This document shows positions 29,442 to 40,771 of a DNA stretch of 64,000 nucleotides, piece by piece. The notes beneath the pieces are model-generated. The model had not been told where the DNA came from. It saw only the letters and a list, made by a program, of their open reading frames with translations, and ran no database searches. Position numbers and translations under genes: made by a program. Numbering within the stretch: position 1 is the stretch's first letter; every line of letters starts with the position of its first letter. The stretch spans positions 1,907,799-1,971,798 of the forward strand of contig RQJH01000003.1 of the NCBI GenBank assembly GCA_014156375.1, read 5' to 3'. Source of the DNA: Enterobacteriaceae bacterium 89 (GTDB taxonomy: Bacteria; Pseudomonadota; Gammaproteobacteria; Enterobacterales; Enterobacteriaceae).

Positions 29442-30755
29442 TTATTTCGCCAGCGTATTAGCAATAGCGTTAAACATCAGCGAAGCCTCCAGCGGCTGCG
29501 CGCTGAATGAAGGCTCGGCCTTCGGCCATGCGGACCACTGCACGATCACCAGATTTTCTTTCTGATTGACCACAATAATCTGCCCGTAAATCCCGAGCGC
29601 CCACATCGTGTCCTGGCTCGTCAGACCCTGTTTCGGCCCGACATCCTGCGGAGCATTCACCGGTACGCTGTTGTTCCACCACTGATAGCCGTAGGTGCCG
29701 TCCGGATGCGCGGCGGAAACGGATTTATCAGCATGATTCCAGCTGCGCGCGTCCTGGACCCAGTTGTCCGGCAGCACTTTGGTGCCATCTTTCAGCACGC
29801 CGTTGTTCATGATAAACAGGCCGAATTTACCCCAGTCTTCAAGCGTGGCGTTGAAGCCATGCGCGCCGACATCGTGCTTACCCTGCTCGTAGCTGTGCCA
29901 CACACCGTCATGCACCATGCCGTCCGGCTGCCAGATTTTTTCCTGCAGGTTCTGCGCCAGAGATTTTCCGGTCGCTTTTTCCAGGGTATCGCCGAGCAGC
30001 CACGCGCCGCCGGATGAGTACGACCATGCCGCTCCCGGTTTCGCATACGCCGCGCGCTTCGGATCTTTAACCAGCGCGTTCACGCAGGCATAGGTGTCTT
30101 TATTGGCTTCGCACTGAGTGAGCTTCGCAAAGTCAGACTGCGGATTGGTGTAGTCTTCGTTCCACTTCACGCCCGAGGTGTGCTGCGTCAGCTGGCGTAC
30201 GGTGACATGCTCCCACGCGGTACCTTTGACGTCCGGGTTATATTTGACGATTTCGTCGTCCAGCGAAGCGATCTTTCCATCCTTAACGGCAGCGCCCACC
30301 AGCGTGGAAACCACGGATTTCCCCACCGAGCGCGAGGTCCAAAGCGTGGTTGGTGTGTTTCCCTTGCCGTAATACTGGTAGGCCACTTTGCCATCTTTGA
30401 TGACCATCATCCCGGTTACGTCGTTACGCTTCAGGTAATCCTGCAGGCTGTAGCTTTTGCCGTGGAACTGATAGTGCGCAGCCGCCAGCGAGCGTTCTGC
30501 CACCGGGATCGGCTGGGCGGTTCCTGCCTTAAACACATCGCCCGCATAGGAGCGATAGTCGTTACGGAAACCCACCACGCGATCCTGCTGGTTCCAGGTC
30601 AGCATATTTTTTACATCAGGTAATTTGGCATCCACCGGAGCAGGACAAGCTGTCAGCTGCGGCACGCCGCAGGCATGGGTATCAGTGGCGGCACTCACCT
30701 GCAGCGACACGCCGAGGCACAGAACGAGCAGGCTCAGTTGAAGATTGTTGCGCAT
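29442..30755 (-). CDS. Beta-lactamase-fold serine hydrolase, exported
   Basis: 437 residues from ATG 30755 (AAGGGAAAG just upstream; an ATG 15 bp earlier is less well placed). The signal peptide MRNNLQLSLLVLCLGVSLQV ends near SAA, so the protein is periplasmic. The catalytic S-x-x-K is S143-V-G-K146 (TSRSVGKSVVS) and the Y-x-S/N-like motif is Y246-S-S, placing it in the class C/EstB/6-aminohexanoate-oligomer hydrolase group. The conserved HTSGVKWNEDY loop is that of the oligomer hydrolase subgroup. Natural substrate unknown; esterase, amidase or peptidase activity is possible and beta-lactam resistance is not implied. Confidence 0.8.
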   Translation of the reverse strand: MRNNLQLSLLVLCLGVSLQVSAATDTHACGVPQLTACPAPVDAKLPDVKNMLTWNQQDRVVGFRNDYRSYAGDVFKAGTAQPIPVAERSLAAAHYQFHGKSYSLQDYLKRNDVTGMMVIKDGKVAYQYYGKGNTPTTLWTSRSVGKSVVSTLVGAAVKDGKIASLDDEIVKYNPDVKGTAWEHVTVRQLTQHTSGVKWNEDYTNPQSDFAKLTQCEANKDTYACVNALVKDPKRAAYAKPGAAWSYSSGGAWLLGDTLEKATGKSLAQNLQEKIWQPDGMVHDGVWHSYEQGKHDVGAHGFNATLEDWGKFGLFIMNNGVLKDGTKVLPDNWVQDARSWNHADKSVSAAHPDGTYGYQWWNNSVPVNAPQDVGPKQGLTSQDTMWALGIYGQIIVVNQKENLVIVQWSAWPKAEPSFSAQPLEASLMFNAIANTLAK

Positions 30756-30865
30756 AAACTTTCCCTTCATCGTTGGAGTTCTTGATGTCGGGAACCACTG
30801 TAGGCCATCTGTTCAGACGACCTGTAGTCAGTGAGTGGGGGAAAATCCCCCACAAGAGCAGAGTA

Positions 30866-32418
<1,553 letters not shown>

Positions 32419-32459
32419 ATTTGTGTAGATTATCCTTTTGGTCAAGAGATCGTCAGCCT

Positions 32460-33116
32460 ATGCCCGCACAGAAAGACAAAGAACAATCTGAGAAATCACG
32501 TCGCCCCGGCCGCCCGCGCGGAAAAGCAGCGGGAGCTGACAATCGCGAACAGCTGATGGATATCGCCCTGAAGCTGTTTTCTCAGCAGGGGATCGCCCGC
32601 GTGTCTCTGAACGCGATCGCCAAAGAGGCTGGCGTGACGCCTGCGATGCTGCACTACTACTTCAATTCCAGGGAAGCGCTGGTCGATCAGATCCTCGAAG
32701 AGCGCTTTATGCCGCTGCGTAACCGCATCGCGACCGCATTTAGTGAGCATCCGGACGATCCGCTGATCTCATTCACGCTGATGGTGAAAGTGCTGGCCGA
32801 ACTGGCCGATCGGCACGCGTGGTTTGCGCCGCTGTGGATGCAGGAAATGATTGGGGAAATGCCGATCCTGCGCCAGCATATGCACGCCCGCTTTGGCCAT
32901 GATAAGCACCATAAAATGCTGGAAACCCTTGCCCGCTGGCAGGAAGAGGGAAAACTGAACCGCGAACTGTCGCCGGAGCTGCTGATCACCACGCTGATAA
33001 GCCTGGTGCTGGTACCGTTCTCCCGCCTGCGTACCGACGAACGGCTGAAAAGTGTTACCCCCGACACCATCGTGCGTCATGCTCTGACGATAATGGGCCA
33101 GGGGATTGGCGGTTAG
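32460..33116 (+). CDS. TetR-family repressor
   Basis: 218 residues. A lysine/arginine-rich tail (KSRRPGRPRGKAAG) precedes the TetR helix-turn-helix at about 27-73: LMDIALKLFSQQGIARVSLNAIAKEAG and VTPAMLHYYF. The C-terminal domain is a ligand-binding helical bundle. It is divergent from the efflux MFS gene, the classic arrangement for a local repressor induced by the exported compound. The effector is unknown. Confidence 0.85.
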   Translation: MPAQKDKEQSEKSRRPGRPRGKAAGADNREQLMDIALKLFSQQGIARVSLNAIAKEAGVTPAMLHYYFNSREALVDQILEERFMPLRNRIATAFSEHPDDPLISFTLMVKVLAELADRHAWFAPLWMQEMIGEMPILRQHMHARFGHDKHHKMLETLARWQEEGKLNRELSPELLITTLISLVLVPFSRLRTDERLKSVTPDTIVRHALTIMGQGIGG

Positions 33117-33120
33117 GATT

Positions 33121-33186
33121 GCCCGGCGGCGCTATGCTTGCCAGGCCTACGGTTTGCAGGTCCGCGCAAGCGCAGCGCCGCCGGGC
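33121..33186. repeat. REP-like palindromic element (type B)
   Basis: GCCCGGCGGCGC at the left pairs with GCGCCGCCGGGC at the right; internal CAGGCCTACGG faces GCAGGTCCGC. Between the convergent TetR and GNAT genes, 4 bp after the TetR stop. Confidence 0.8.
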
Positions 33187-33191
33187 AAAAT

Positions 33192-33608
33192 TTAAATCTC
33201 TTTGCTCAGATAATGGCGCTGCATGCCCGCATAAGGAAAATCATCCAGCGACAGCTTCAGCGTAAAGCCGCATTTCTGGTAGAACGGCAGCGCCTGAAAA
33301 CTGGCGGTGTCCACCAGCATGTGGCTGCAGCCCCACTCTTTGGCGCGAGCTTCGGCATCGCGGATAATCTGGCTGCCGAGCCCGGTGCCGCGCGTGGTCT
33401 TACAGACCCAGAGAAAATCGATACACAGCCAGTCGCCCTTGCGTTTTCCAATCAGCCCGCCGCGCATTTTTCCGCTCTCGTCGCGGGCGTAAACGCCCAG
33501 GCTGTGCCAGTCGCTGATATCGATAAACTGGCTGTTGTATTCCCGCAGACCGGTCAGTAACTCTTCCTGATCTTCCGCCGTCACCACTTCCGTTACATCA
33601 ATTCTCAT
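33192..33608 (-). CDS. GNAT-family N-acetyltransferase
   Basis: 138 residues from ATG 33608, which has AGGGGGAAAAG immediately upstream; a longer frame to 33656 lacks this. The acetyl-CoA loop appears as [21 protein letters not shown] (motif A, Q/R-x-x-G-x-G/A-like), and the C-terminus as [15 protein letters not shown]. Substrate cannot be inferred. It lies between a repeat element and the divergent yicL. Confidence 0.82.
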   Translation of the reverse strand: MRIDVTEVVTAEDQEELLTGLREYNSQFIDISDWHSLGVYARDESGKMRGGLIGKRKGDWLCIDFLWVCKTTRGTGLGSQIIRDAEARAKEWGCSHMLVDTASFQALPFYQKCGFTLKLSLDDFPYAGMQRHYLSKEI

Positions 33609-33713
33609 CTTTTCCCCCTGTGCGTAGACCTTTTTTATATCACTCGTCGCGAACAACCAGCAATCCGCCGTATGCTATCATTCGGGCAAATAAATCAGGT
33701 TGTTGAGGAAAAA

Positions 33714-34616
33714 ATGGGAGCCACCCGCAAAGGGATGCTGAACGTGCTGATCGCCGCCGTGCTATGGGGCAGTTCGGGCGTATGCGCGCAATACATCATG
33801 CAGCAGAGCCAGATGTCATCTCAGTTTTTAACTATGGTGCGTTTGCTGTTTGCGGGCCTCATCCTGCTGATGCTCGGCTTTGTGCACGGTGATGGCATTT
33901 TCCGCATTCTGAAGAACCGCAAAGACGCGCTGAGCCTGCTGTTGTTTTCACTTGTCGGTGCGCTGACTGTGCAGCTGACCTTCCTGATGACCATCGAAAA
34001 ATCGAACGCCGCTACGGCGACGGTCTTACAGTTCCTGTCGCCAACCATTATCGTGGCGTGGTTTGCGATAGCGAAGAAATCCCGCCCCGGGGGTCTGGTG
34101 TTCGCCGCCATTTTCACTTCGCTCATCGGCACGTTTTTGCTGGTGACGCATGGTAACCCCACTTCGCTTTCCGTTTCTCCGGCAGCGGTGTTCTGGGGAA
34201 TTGCCTCCGCTTTTGCGGCAGCGTTCTACACCACTTACCCTTCCACGCTGATTGCGCGCTATGGCACGCTGCCGATCGTCGGCTGGAGTATGCTGCTCGG
34301 CGGCGCGTTCCTGCTGCCGTTTTACGCCGGGCAGGGGATGAGCTTTACGATTAACGGCAGTCTGCTGCTGGCGTTTTTCTATCTGGTGGTGATTGGCACT
34401 TCGCTGACCTTCAGCCTGTACCTGAAAGGCGCGCAGATGATTGGCGGCCCGAAGGCCAGCATTCTGAGCTGTGCGGAGCCACTCAGCAGCGCGCTGCTGT
34501 CGGTGCTGCTGCTTGGGGTCAGCTTTGCGCTGCCAGACTGGCTGGGAACACTGCTGATCCTCTCTTCGGTGATCCTGATTTCCCTGGATTCCCGGCGTCA
34601 TGCGAAGCTCAGCTGA
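33714..34616 (+). CDS. yicL: EamA/DMT-family inner-membrane transporter YicL
   Basis: Ten predicted helices in two EamA repeats, 300 residues against 307 in E. coli. It starts [19 protein letters not shown] at ATG 33714, matching E. coli; a 14-residue extension upstream is not supported. EamA motifs include [18 protein letters not shown] and [18 protein letters not shown]. Likely a metabolite exporter; the substrate is not known. In E. coli it is close to nlpA; here the phn cluster and efflux genes intervene. Confidence 0.9.
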   Translation: MGATRKGMLNVLIAAVLWGSSGVCAQYIMQQSQMSSQFLTMVRLLFAGLILLMLGFVHGDGIFRILKNRKDALSLLLFSLVGALTVQLTFLMTIEKSNAATATVLQFLSPTIIVAWFAIAKKSRPGGLVFAAIFTSLIGTFLLVTHGNPTSLSVSPAAVFWGIASAFAAAFYTTYPSTLIARYGTLPIVGWSMLLGGAFLLPFYAGQGMSFTINGSLLLAFFYLVVIGTSLTFSLYLKGAQMIGGPKASILSCAEPLSSALLSVLLLGVSFALPDWLGTLLILSSVILISLDSRRHAKLS

Positions 34617-34757
34617 GGGTCAAAAATGTCAATCATGCCTTTGCGCGATAATTTTCATAATCTACTGATTTAAAAATAAATTATCCGCTCCAGATTTGCG
34701 AAAAAGCGGGCCTGCGTATAGAGTTATACGATGATGTTGCAACAGAAGAGACTTACC

Positions 34758-35048
34758 ATGAAAACAGTTCCTTTGTTCTGTCTGCTGGCCTGCCTCGCTG
34801 TCCCGGCCGCTTTCGCCAGCACACCGCTTCAGGGCCTGCAGTTTGAGCAGCAAAAGCAGCAGGTGCTGAAAGACATCAAGAAAACCTGTACGCCCAGCAA
34901 GAACATGAGCGACAACGACTTCGCCAACAAGATCCTGTCGTCTGAGGACAACAAGCGCCACGTTCAGGACGCTACGGTTGCTCTTGAGCGAAATAATCAG
35001 AAGTATTACTGGGATGCGATCGGGCAGATCCAGTGCCCGGATATGTAA
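34758..35048 (+). CDS. yicS: Small exported protein YicS
   Basis: 96 residues beginning MKTVPLFCLLACLAVPAAFA, a Sec signal. The mature part matches E. coli YicS (97 residues) in the C-terminal ERNNQKYYWDAIGQIQCPDM, with two cysteines (KKTCTP and QCPDM) that may form a disulfide. Probably periplasmic; in E. coli it has been linked to virulence-type phenotypes in pathogens, but no activity is known. It converges with nepI, 12 bp away. Confidence 0.88.
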   Translation: MKTVPLFCLLACLAVPAAFASTPLQGLQFEQQKQQVLKDIKKTCTPSKNMSDNDFANKILSSEDNKRHVQDATVALERNNQKYYWDAIGQIQCPDM

Positions 35049-35060
35049 TCCGGGCTTCGG

Positions 35061-36242
35061 TTATTTGATACGCACTTTGCTCGCCACCAACAGCGCGGTA
35101 AGCAGCATCAGGGTGCCGGAAAGCATCAGCGGCGAAAGCAGGCCGAAATGGTCGAGCGCCACGCCGCCCACCGCCGCACCGCAGGTATTCGCCAACTGGA
35201 TCACCGCCACCTGAATAGACCCGGCCTTTTCCGCCTGATCGGAGAGCGAGCGGGTGATCCACGTCGACCAGCCTACCGGCACCAGCGCAAAAGCGAAGCC
35301 CCAGATAATAGCTACCGTAGCTGCCACGATTTTCTCACTGCCCCACAGCACTAACACCGCTGCACTGATCGCGAGAATAAGCGGTGCGCAGGCCAGCGCA
35401 CCCTTCACGGAACGCTTGAGGATCGGCGCAGACAGCGACGTGCCCACAAAACTGGCAATACCAAAGCTCAGCAGCACCAGCGTCAGGCCGTCGACGTCAA
35501 AGCCCGCCAGGGTCATGAACACCGGGCGAATGTAGGTGAAAAAGGCAAACTGTCCGGCAAAGGCCAGGAAAATAGCGGTCATCCCCGCCAGTACGCCAGG
35601 GCGCTTCAGCAGGCCGAACATGTTGGTCTGATGCCCGGTTTCTCCAGGCAAAGAAGGCAGCGCTTTCCACACCCAAACCACGCAAAGCAGGCCCATGATC
35701 GCCGCACCGTTAAAGACGTTACGCCAGCCGATAATCCCGCCCAGGAAACTGCCCAGCGGCGCGGCAATCACCAGCGCGATAGAGACTGCGCCAAAGATGA
35801 CCGACAGCGCTTTGGGTACGACGCGAGCCGGAACAAGGCGCATCGTCAGGGACGCGGACATCGCCCAGAAGCCGCCCAGCGCCAGGCCCAGACAGGCGCG
35901 ACCCAGCAGCAGCATGCTAAAACTTGTCGCGAACGACACCAGCAGGCAGGAGAGCGTCAGCAGGACGGCAAACAGGATAACGATATAGCGCCTGTCCGTT
36001 TTGCCTATGACATGGGTAACAAACAGGCTGGCGAACATCGCCACAAAAGCGGTGGTGGTCACGGACTGCCCCGCCACGCCTTCGGTAATGCCCAGCTCCT
36101 GGGCCATCGGCGTCAGCAGGCTAACCGGCAGAAATTCCACGGTGATAAGACAGGCCACGCAGAAGGCCACGGCAAAAACCGCCGACCAGTTAGGCCGCGT
36201 TAGCGTTTCGCTGTTGGGGAGAGTGGCTGTGCATTCGCTCAT
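35061..36242 (-). CDS. nepI: Purine ribonucleoside exporter NepI
   Basis: Twelve-segment DHA1 MFS protein, 393 residues, as E. coli NepI (YicM) at about 396. Motif A appears as [13 protein letters not shown]-like sequence, and the antiporter-type motif C as [21 protein letters not shown]. coli NepI extrudes inosine and guanosine by proton antiport. The context of yicL-yicS-nepI is as in E. coli with nlpA moved away. A repeat block separates it from the SRPBCC gene. Confidence 0.9.
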   Translation of the reverse strand: MSECTATLPNSETLTRPNWSAVFAVAFCVACLITVEFLPVSLLTPMAQELGITEGVAGQSVTTTAFVAMFASLFVTHVIGKTDRRYIVILFAVLLTLSCLLVSFATSFSMLLLGRACLGLALGGFWAMSASLTMRLVPARVVPKALSVIFGAVSIALVIAAPLGSFLGGIIGWRNVFNGAAIMGLLCVVWVWKALPSLPGETGHQTNMFGLLKRPGVLAGMTAIFLAFAGQFAFFTYIRPVFMTLAGFDVDGLTLVLLSFGIASFVGTSLSAPILKRSVKGALACAPLILAISAAVLVLWGSEKIVAATVAIIWGFAFALVPVGWSTWITRSLSDQAEKAGSIQVAVIQLANTCGAAVGGVALDHFGLLSPLMLSGTLMLLTALLVASKVRIK

Positions 36243-36341
36243 GATGACCTGCGCATTTTGGTGAGATAGTTACGCAGTGTAGCATTTTAAGTGTGACGGA
36301 TTTAACGTTTTAGCAACTATGCAGACAGCTGTGCCGCTTTT

Positions 36342-36481
36342 CCCCCTCTCCCTAACCCTCTCCCAAAGGGAGAGGGAATTGTACGGTGCATGGTCCTCCC
36401 CCTCTCACCAGGGAGAGAAAACTGTACGGAGCCGGTCTTGATTTTCCCCCTCTCCCTTTGGGAGAGGGCCGGGGAGAGGGG
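36342..36481. repeat. CCCTCTCCC palindromic repeat cluster (type A), copy 3
   Basis: Begins CCCCCTCTCCCTAACCCTCTCCCAAAGGGAGAGGG and ends CCCTTTGGGAGAGGGCCGGGGAGAGGG, so the two ends form a palindrome with an inner spacer of about 70 bp. Located upstream of nepI (61 bp past its start is the closest repeat edge at about 100 bp) and just after the SRPBCC stop. Confidence 0.85.
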
Positions 36482-36489
36482 AAACAGCA

Positions 36490-37017
36490 TTACCGAGCCT
36501 TACGAGCCGCCAAAGCCAGCCCGTCAATCCACTCCTGGTGCCCGTTAATCATCGGATTCGGCGTAGTCGCGGCCAGCTGCTGCGCCGGAATGCCCTTTTG
36601 CGACTCCTGGGTCAGAATGCGCACGCGGCCGCCCGGTAAATCCTCAAACAGCCAGGCGTGGATCACATCGAGGCGGGTATTTTCATCGCCCTCCACCCAG
36701 CCGTGCCAGGCAATGCGAGCGGGCTGCCCGGCAGCTGGCGGCACGTATTCCGTGACCTGCGCCTCGACCGGGAAGCCAAAGGTGGTGAAGCGGAAGCGGG
36801 CATTCGCACTGAGTTCCGGACCGCTGCCGTCGTGAAAACGAATGTCTTCTGCGTTGCTGTAATAGCTGGGCCAAAGCCGGGTGTCATTGAGCTGTGCCCA
36901 GATCTCACGGGCGGTCAGTCCGGCAACGATGATTTCATTAGAGGCAAAGTTATCCGTGGTGCCAGGCAGGTAATCTTCCGGCCAGACAATCGCGCTTTGG
37001 GTTGTTGATTGGGTCAT
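36490..37017 (-). CDS. SRPBCC (START-like) domain protein
   Basis: 175 residues of the helix-grip SRPBCC/polyketide-cyclase-2 type: VAGLTAREIWAQLNDTRLWPSYYSNAED opens the domain, RFRFTTFGFPVEAQVTEY forms the strands, and the C-terminal helix is NGHQEWIDGLALAA. No signal peptide or membrane segment. These proteins bind hydrophobic ligands or act as small cyclases or hydrolases; no substrate can be inferred. Its upstream neighbour is yicN on the same strand, separated by 103 bp holding a short palindrome. Confidence 0.78.
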   Translation of the reverse strand: MTQSTTQSAIVWPEDYLPGTTDNFASNEIIVAGLTAREIWAQLNDTRLWPSYYSNAEDIRFHDGSGPELSANARFRFTTFGFPVEAQVTEYVPPAAGQPARIAWHGWVEGDENTRLDVIHAWLFEDLPGGRVRILTQESQKGIPAQQLAATTPNPMINGHQEWIDGLALAARKAR

Positions 37018-37087
37018 TTTGCACCTCGTCAGTCGATTAAGTTAACGAGGAAAAGTGTGCCGCGGAGAGTGATATAATTCGAATGAC

Positions 37088-37104
37088 GATCGCTGATAGC
37101 GATC
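37088..37104. terminator. Palindrome between SRPBCC and yicN genes
   Basis: GATCGCT-GAT-AGCGATC, 7-bp perfect inverted repeat. It may be a weak terminator for yicN (minus strand) or an operator for the SRPBCC gene; no T tract is present. Confidence 0.35.
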
Positions 37105-37120
37105 ATCACTCATTGCTATA

Positions 37121-37573
37121 TCAATGCAGCCAGGTGACGCCGTCTTCCGGCATAAACAGCTGATTATAGCGATACTGAAAGGCATTGAACTCCGCGTTAT
37201 CGGGCTCAAGCTCACGCAGAAAGCCGAGCGCCAGGCGGATTTGCGCATCCGTGACCGGAGCCGCCAGCCGCGCCTTCTGCATCAGGCGATGCCAGTACAG
37301 CAGGTTGGTTTCACTACCGTCGACCACCGCCACCTGCCAGATCAGCAGTACCTGCGCCGCATTCTGCAAGTGCGCTTCATTAGGGCGCTCCAGATAGTGC
37401 AGGAACTCGTCTCCCGCCTTTTTTCCCATCTGGTCAATCATCGATTCTACCGGCATTGGCGTCACGCCAAGACGTTCACTCAGGCGCTTGATCGCCCGGC
37501 GGGAGTCCGAGGTCAGTACCCGAAATCCCACCACAAATACCACCACAAGGGTGGCTAACATCAACCAGATCAT
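37121..37573 (-). CDS. yicN: DUF1198 membrane-anchored protein YicN
   Basis: 150 residues with one N-terminal transmembrane helix (MIWLMLATLVVVFVVGFRVL) and a soluble helical remainder, matching E. coli YicN at the same length, with ALGFLRELEPDN near residue 118 and a C-terminal W-L-H. Function unknown. In E. coli it lies near yicO, ade and uhpT; those genes and the whole uhp locus are absent, and a LysR gene divergent from yicN takes their place before ilvN. Confidence 0.9.
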   Translation of the reverse strand: MIWLMLATLVVVFVVGFRVLTSDSRRAIKRLSERLGVTPMPVESMIDQMGKKAGDEFLHYLERPNEAHLQNAAQVLLIWQVAVVDGSETNLLYWHRLMQKARLAAPVTDAQIRLALGFLRELEPDNAEFNAFQYRYNQLFMPEDGVTWLH

Positions 37574-37678
37574 GCGTCCTCTCAGCTTATCTCAGCCCCG
37601 ACATGATAATGACATCCACCGTTAAGTCGACAGCCAGACATGCCATAATGTGATTTATCGCCGGATTGGAATGCCATC

Positions 37679-38596
37679 ATGAATGCTGATATCAGGAATC
37701 TGGATTTAAACCTGCTGCGCGCGCTGGATGCTCTGCTGGATGAACGCAGCGTTACGCGAGCTGCGGCGCGTCTGGCACTGACCCAGCCCGCCGTAAGCGG
37801 CATGTTGACGCGTCTGCGTGACGCCTTCAACGATCCGCTGTTTGTCCGCGCACCGCACGGTATGGTACCCACGCTGCGGGCTCAGGCTTTGGCTGCCCCG
37901 GTTAAGCAGGTGCTGGCGGATATCGACACTCTGCTCCAGCCCGAAAGCTTCGATCCACAAACTGCCGCACTCACCTGGACTATTGCCGCCACCGATTACG
38001 CGCTAAAAGCGGTGGTCGTGCCCTTTATGGCCGCGCTGAAACAGCAGGCGCCTGGGATTCGCATTCGCGTGGTCGCGGTGGAAGCAGAAAAGCTATTAAC
38101 TCAGGCCGAACGGGGCGAAATTGACGTGGCGCTGATGACCCCTTATTCCACGCCGGATGAGCTACATGGGCGGGCGCTTTACGAGGAAAGTTTTGTTTGC
38201 CTGCTGCGGGCCGACCATCCGGATGCGCAATCTCCGCTCACGCTCGACCGTTTCTGTCAGCTCGAACATATCCTGGTTTCCTGGCATGGCGACAGTTTCC
38301 GGGGGATAACCGACGAGGCGCTGGCGGCGCTGGGCCGCAAACGGCGGGTCGGGCTTTCGGTCAGCAGTTTTCTGGTAGTTCCGGAAGTGTTGGCGGTGAG
38401 CGATATGATTAGCGTGGTACCGCGACGGCTGGCGGAAGCGACTTCAGGTTTTTGCCTGCTGGAGCCGCCGCTGCCGATCCCCGGCTTTACCAAGAGTATG
38501 GCCTGGCATGAACGCAGCCACCGCGATCCGGCTCAACAGTGGCTGCGCAATCTGCTGCTGGAAACCAGTCAGCTATCACTCAAAAAACAGGCCTAG
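37679..38596 (+). CDS. LysR-family transcription regulator
   Basis: 305 residues. The N-terminal HTH is clear ([39 protein letters not shown], residues about 10-48), followed by the substrate-binding domain with [16 protein letters not shown]. The NodD/LinR-like N-terminus ([11 protein letters not shown]) suggests the aromatic/unknown-substrate subgroup. It is divergent from yicN, with 105 bp between. Possible targets are yicN and the SRPBCC gene. Its 3' end overlaps the convergent ilvN by 21 bp. Confidence 0.85.
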   Translation: MNADIRNLDLNLLRALDALLDERSVTRAAARLALTQPAVSGMLTRLRDAFNDPLFVRAPHGMVPTLRAQALAAPVKQVLADIDTLLQPESFDPQTAALTWTIAATDYALKAVVVPFMAALKQQAPGIRIRVVAVEAEKLLTQAERGEIDVALMTPYSTPDELHGRALYEESFVCLLRADHPDAQSPLTLDRFCQLEHILVSWHGDSFRGITDEALAALGRKRRVGLSVSSFLVVPEVLAVSDMISVVPRRLAEATSGFCLLEPPLPIPGFTKSMAWHERSHRDPAQQWLRNLLLETSQLSLKKQA

Positions 38597-38866
38597 CTTG
38601 TTGAAAACGCCCGGATCGCTCTGATGGCGGATCACCTGAGTGACATCCTCCAGCTTATCTATCTGGCTAATCATCTGCTCGAGCCGCTGGTCGTTGTTGA
38701 CCAGTAGCCAGATGCGGCTTTTATCGCTGTTCTGGATCGGCAGACAGAGAATGCCTTCGACGTTAAACGCGCGACGGGCAAACAGGCCGCAGACGTGGGT
38801 CATGACGCCAGGGTGGTTGCGCACGGTGAGTTCCAGAATCACGTTGTCATGAATTGCGTTTTGCAT
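38576..38866 (-). CDS. ilvN: Acetolactate synthase I small subunit
   Basis: 96-residue regulatory subunit with an ACT domain ([30 protein letters not shown]). It binds valine and activates the IlvB catalytic subunit. Length equals E. coli IlvN. It follows ilvB after 3 bp and is cotranscribed from the ivbL promoter. Confidence 0.95.
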   Translation of the reverse strand: MQNAIHDNVILELTVRNHPGVMTHVCGLFARRAFNVEGILCLPIQNSDKSRIWLLVNNDQRLEQMISQIDKLEDVTQVIRHQSDPGVFNKLGLFFE

Positions 38867-38869
38867 GGC

Positions 38870-40570
38870 TTATTCCCCCACCATTTCAGTATTTGCGGCA
38901 CCCGGCGGCACCATCGGCCAGACTTTTTGTTCAGGGTCGATGCGTACGTGGATCAGCGCCGGACCCGGACGGGCGATGATTTCCTGCAATGCCGCCTGCG
39001 GATCTTCCGCTGCGTTCAAATCGCAGGTTTGCAGGCCAAATCCGGCGGCAATCTGCATAAAGTTAATCATCCCCGGATAGGTCGCCGCGAACACGCCCTG
39101 CTTGTAGAACAGGCTCTGCTGCTGATGCACCAGCCCCAGCGCTTCGTTGTTCATCAGGATGATTTTTACGTCGAGCTGGTTTTCCGCGGCGGTCGCCATT
39201 TCCTGAATGTTCATCATCAGGCTGCCGTCGCCGGAGAAGCACAGCACTTTGCGATGCGGGTTCGCCAGCGCCGCGCCAATCGCCGCAGGCAGACCAAAGC
39301 CCATGGTGCCAAGGCCGCCTGAAGTCAGCCACTGGCGAGGACGGTTCAGCGGATAAGCCTGCGCCGTCCACATCTGGTGCTGGCCCACGTCGGTGGTGAC
39401 AATCGCTTCGTCGTCCACGCAGGCCGCCACGGCGTTTATCAGCCCGTAATGAGTCAGCGGATCGCCCGCTTCCGGAATTGTTGATGGGAACTCTTGCTGC
39501 AGATCGGCCACCAGCTGACGCCACTCGGAGCGCGGCTTCGCTTCAATCAGCGGGATCAGCTGATCGAGCACTTCGCCAACGTCAGCCTGCATCGCCACGT
39601 GCGCCTGCTTGATTTTACCCAGCTCAGCACGGTCGATATCGACGTGAATGATTTTGGCATTCGGGCAGAACTGTTCGGTTTTACCAATCGCCCGGTCATC
39701 AAAACGCGCGCCTAAAACAATCAGTAAATCAGATTCTTGCAGGATAAAGTTGGTGCTGCGCGCGCCGTGCATCCCGAGCATCCCCAGCGACAACGGGTGG
39801 GCTTTCGGCAGCATCCCGAGCGCCATCAGGGTCATAGTCGTTGGCAGGTTGGATTTTTCCGCCAGCTTGCGGATTTGTTCCGGCACGTTAATCACCCCGC
39901 CGCCCAGATACAGCACCGGGCGTTTAGCGGCGTTAATCATCGCGGCGGCTTCACGCACGTCGGCCAGATTGAAGACCGGGGCAGGCGCTTTGCAGCCCGG
40001 CATTGGCAGATCGTCGATATCGATTTCAGCGGTCTGAACATCCTTCGGAATATCCACCCACACCGGGCCAGGACGGCCAGACTGGGCAATGCGAAACGCA
40101 TCGCTGATCACCTGCGGCAGTTCGCTAATGTCGCGCACTAAGTAGTTATGCTTGGTGATGGGGATAGAGATGCCGTAGGTGTCCACTTCCTGGAACGCGT
40201 CGGTGCCGATCATCGAGGCCGGAACCTGACCGGTGATGCAGACCAGCGGGATTGAATCCAGGCGCGCATCGGCAATCGCCGTCACCAGGTTGGTGGCACC
40301 CGGACCGCTGCAGGCCATGCAGACCGCCGGTTTACCCTGGGTGCGCGCCATGCCTTGAGCGATAAAGCCCGCGCCCTGCTCATGACGGGCCAGTACGTGA
40401 CGGATTTGTTTGCTCTGACTCAGCGCATCGTACAGCGGCAGCACGGTACCGCCCGGGATCCCCGTGACAGTGGTGATCCCCTGGCGCTCCAGCAGATGAA
40501 CGATTAACTGTGCGCCGGTAAAGCGCTTAGCCTGTGACTTGCTCTGTGACCCTGTGCCCGAAGTTGCCAT
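38870..40570 (-). CDS. ilvB: Acetolactate synthase I large subunit
   Basis: Thiamine diphosphate enzyme that condenses pyruvate to 2-acetolactate, or with 2-ketobutyrate, the first step of branched-chain amino acid synthesis. 566 residues against 562 in E. coli. N-terminal ThDP domain VTGIPGGTVLPLYDAL with the Glu-containing RHEQGAGFIAQG; the C-terminal ThDP motif is GDGSLMMNIQEMATA followed by the second Asn. It is preceded by the ivbL leader and attenuator. The slightly longer N-terminus (MATSGTGSQSKSQAK) resembles E. coli. Confidence 0.97.
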   Translation of the reverse strand: MATSGTGSQSKSQAKRFTGAQLIVHLLERQGITTVTGIPGGTVLPLYDALSQSKQIRHVLARHEQGAGFIAQGMARTQGKPAVCMACSGPGATNLVTAIADARLDSIPLVCITGQVPASMIGTDAFQEVDTYGISIPITKHNYLVRDISELPQVISDAFRIAQSGRPGPVWVDIPKDVQTAEIDIDDLPMPGCKAPAPVFNLADVREAAAMINAAKRPVLYLGGGVINVPEQIRKLAEKSNLPTTMTLMALGMLPKAHPLSLGMLGMHGARSTNFILQESDLLIVLGARFDDRAIGKTEQFCPNAKIIHVDIDRAELGKIKQAHVAMQADVGEVLDQLIPLIEAKPRSEWRQLVADLQQEFPSTIPEAGDPLTHYGLINAVAACVDDEAIVTTDVGQHQMWTAQAYPLNRPRQWLTSGGLGTMGFGLPAAIGAALANPHRKVLCFSGDGSLMMNIQEMATAAENQLDVKIILMNNEALGLVHQQQSLFYKQGVFAATYPGMINFMQIAAGFGLQTCDLNAAEDPQAALQEIIARPGPALIHVRIDPEQKVWPMVPPGAANTEMVGE

Positions 40571-40616
40571 GCTCCAGTCCTTCTTATTCTGGGCCGACTT
40601 TCCAGGGGGGCTTAAA

Positions 40617-40652
40617 CGAAAAACCCCGCCCGGTTTGCGCCGGCGGGGTTTT
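40617..40652 (-). terminator. ilvB attenuator terminator
   Basis: On the minus strand AAAACCCCGCCGGCGCAAACCGGGCGGGGTTTTT, a GC-rich stem with a T run, lies between ivbL and ilvB. When leucine or valine charging is adequate, the ribosome passes the ivbL codons and this hairpin stops transcription, as established in E. coli. Confidence 0.92.
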
Positions 40653-40672
40653 GGAATCGTGTGTTCCGGACC

Positions 40673-40771
40673 CTACGGCGCATTGCCGACGACCACCACC
40701 ACACGCACGACGACCACTGCGGCAGGTTGCGCAGTTGGTAGTAGGTTGATTGCGTTCAGGGTGATGTTCAT
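40673..40771 (-). CDS. ivbL: ilvBN operon leader peptide
   Basis: 32 residues beginning MNITLNAINLLPTAQPA and ending in nine valines interrupted by one Arg, then VGNAP. The Val (and Leu) runs control attenuation of ilvBN. It is nearly the same length and ending as E. coli IvbL (VVVVRVVVVVGNAP). The start is ATG 40769-40771; a frame extending further upstream is not needed. Confidence 0.95.
   Translation of the reverse strand: MNITLNAINLLPTAQPAAVVVVRVVVVVGNAP

Noticed and set aside
29442-30755. An acquired beta-lactamase
   Set aside because: It belongs by motifs to the esterase/oligomer-hydrolase group (SVGK, YSS, HTSGV loop), not to a resistance enzyme; no mobile context.
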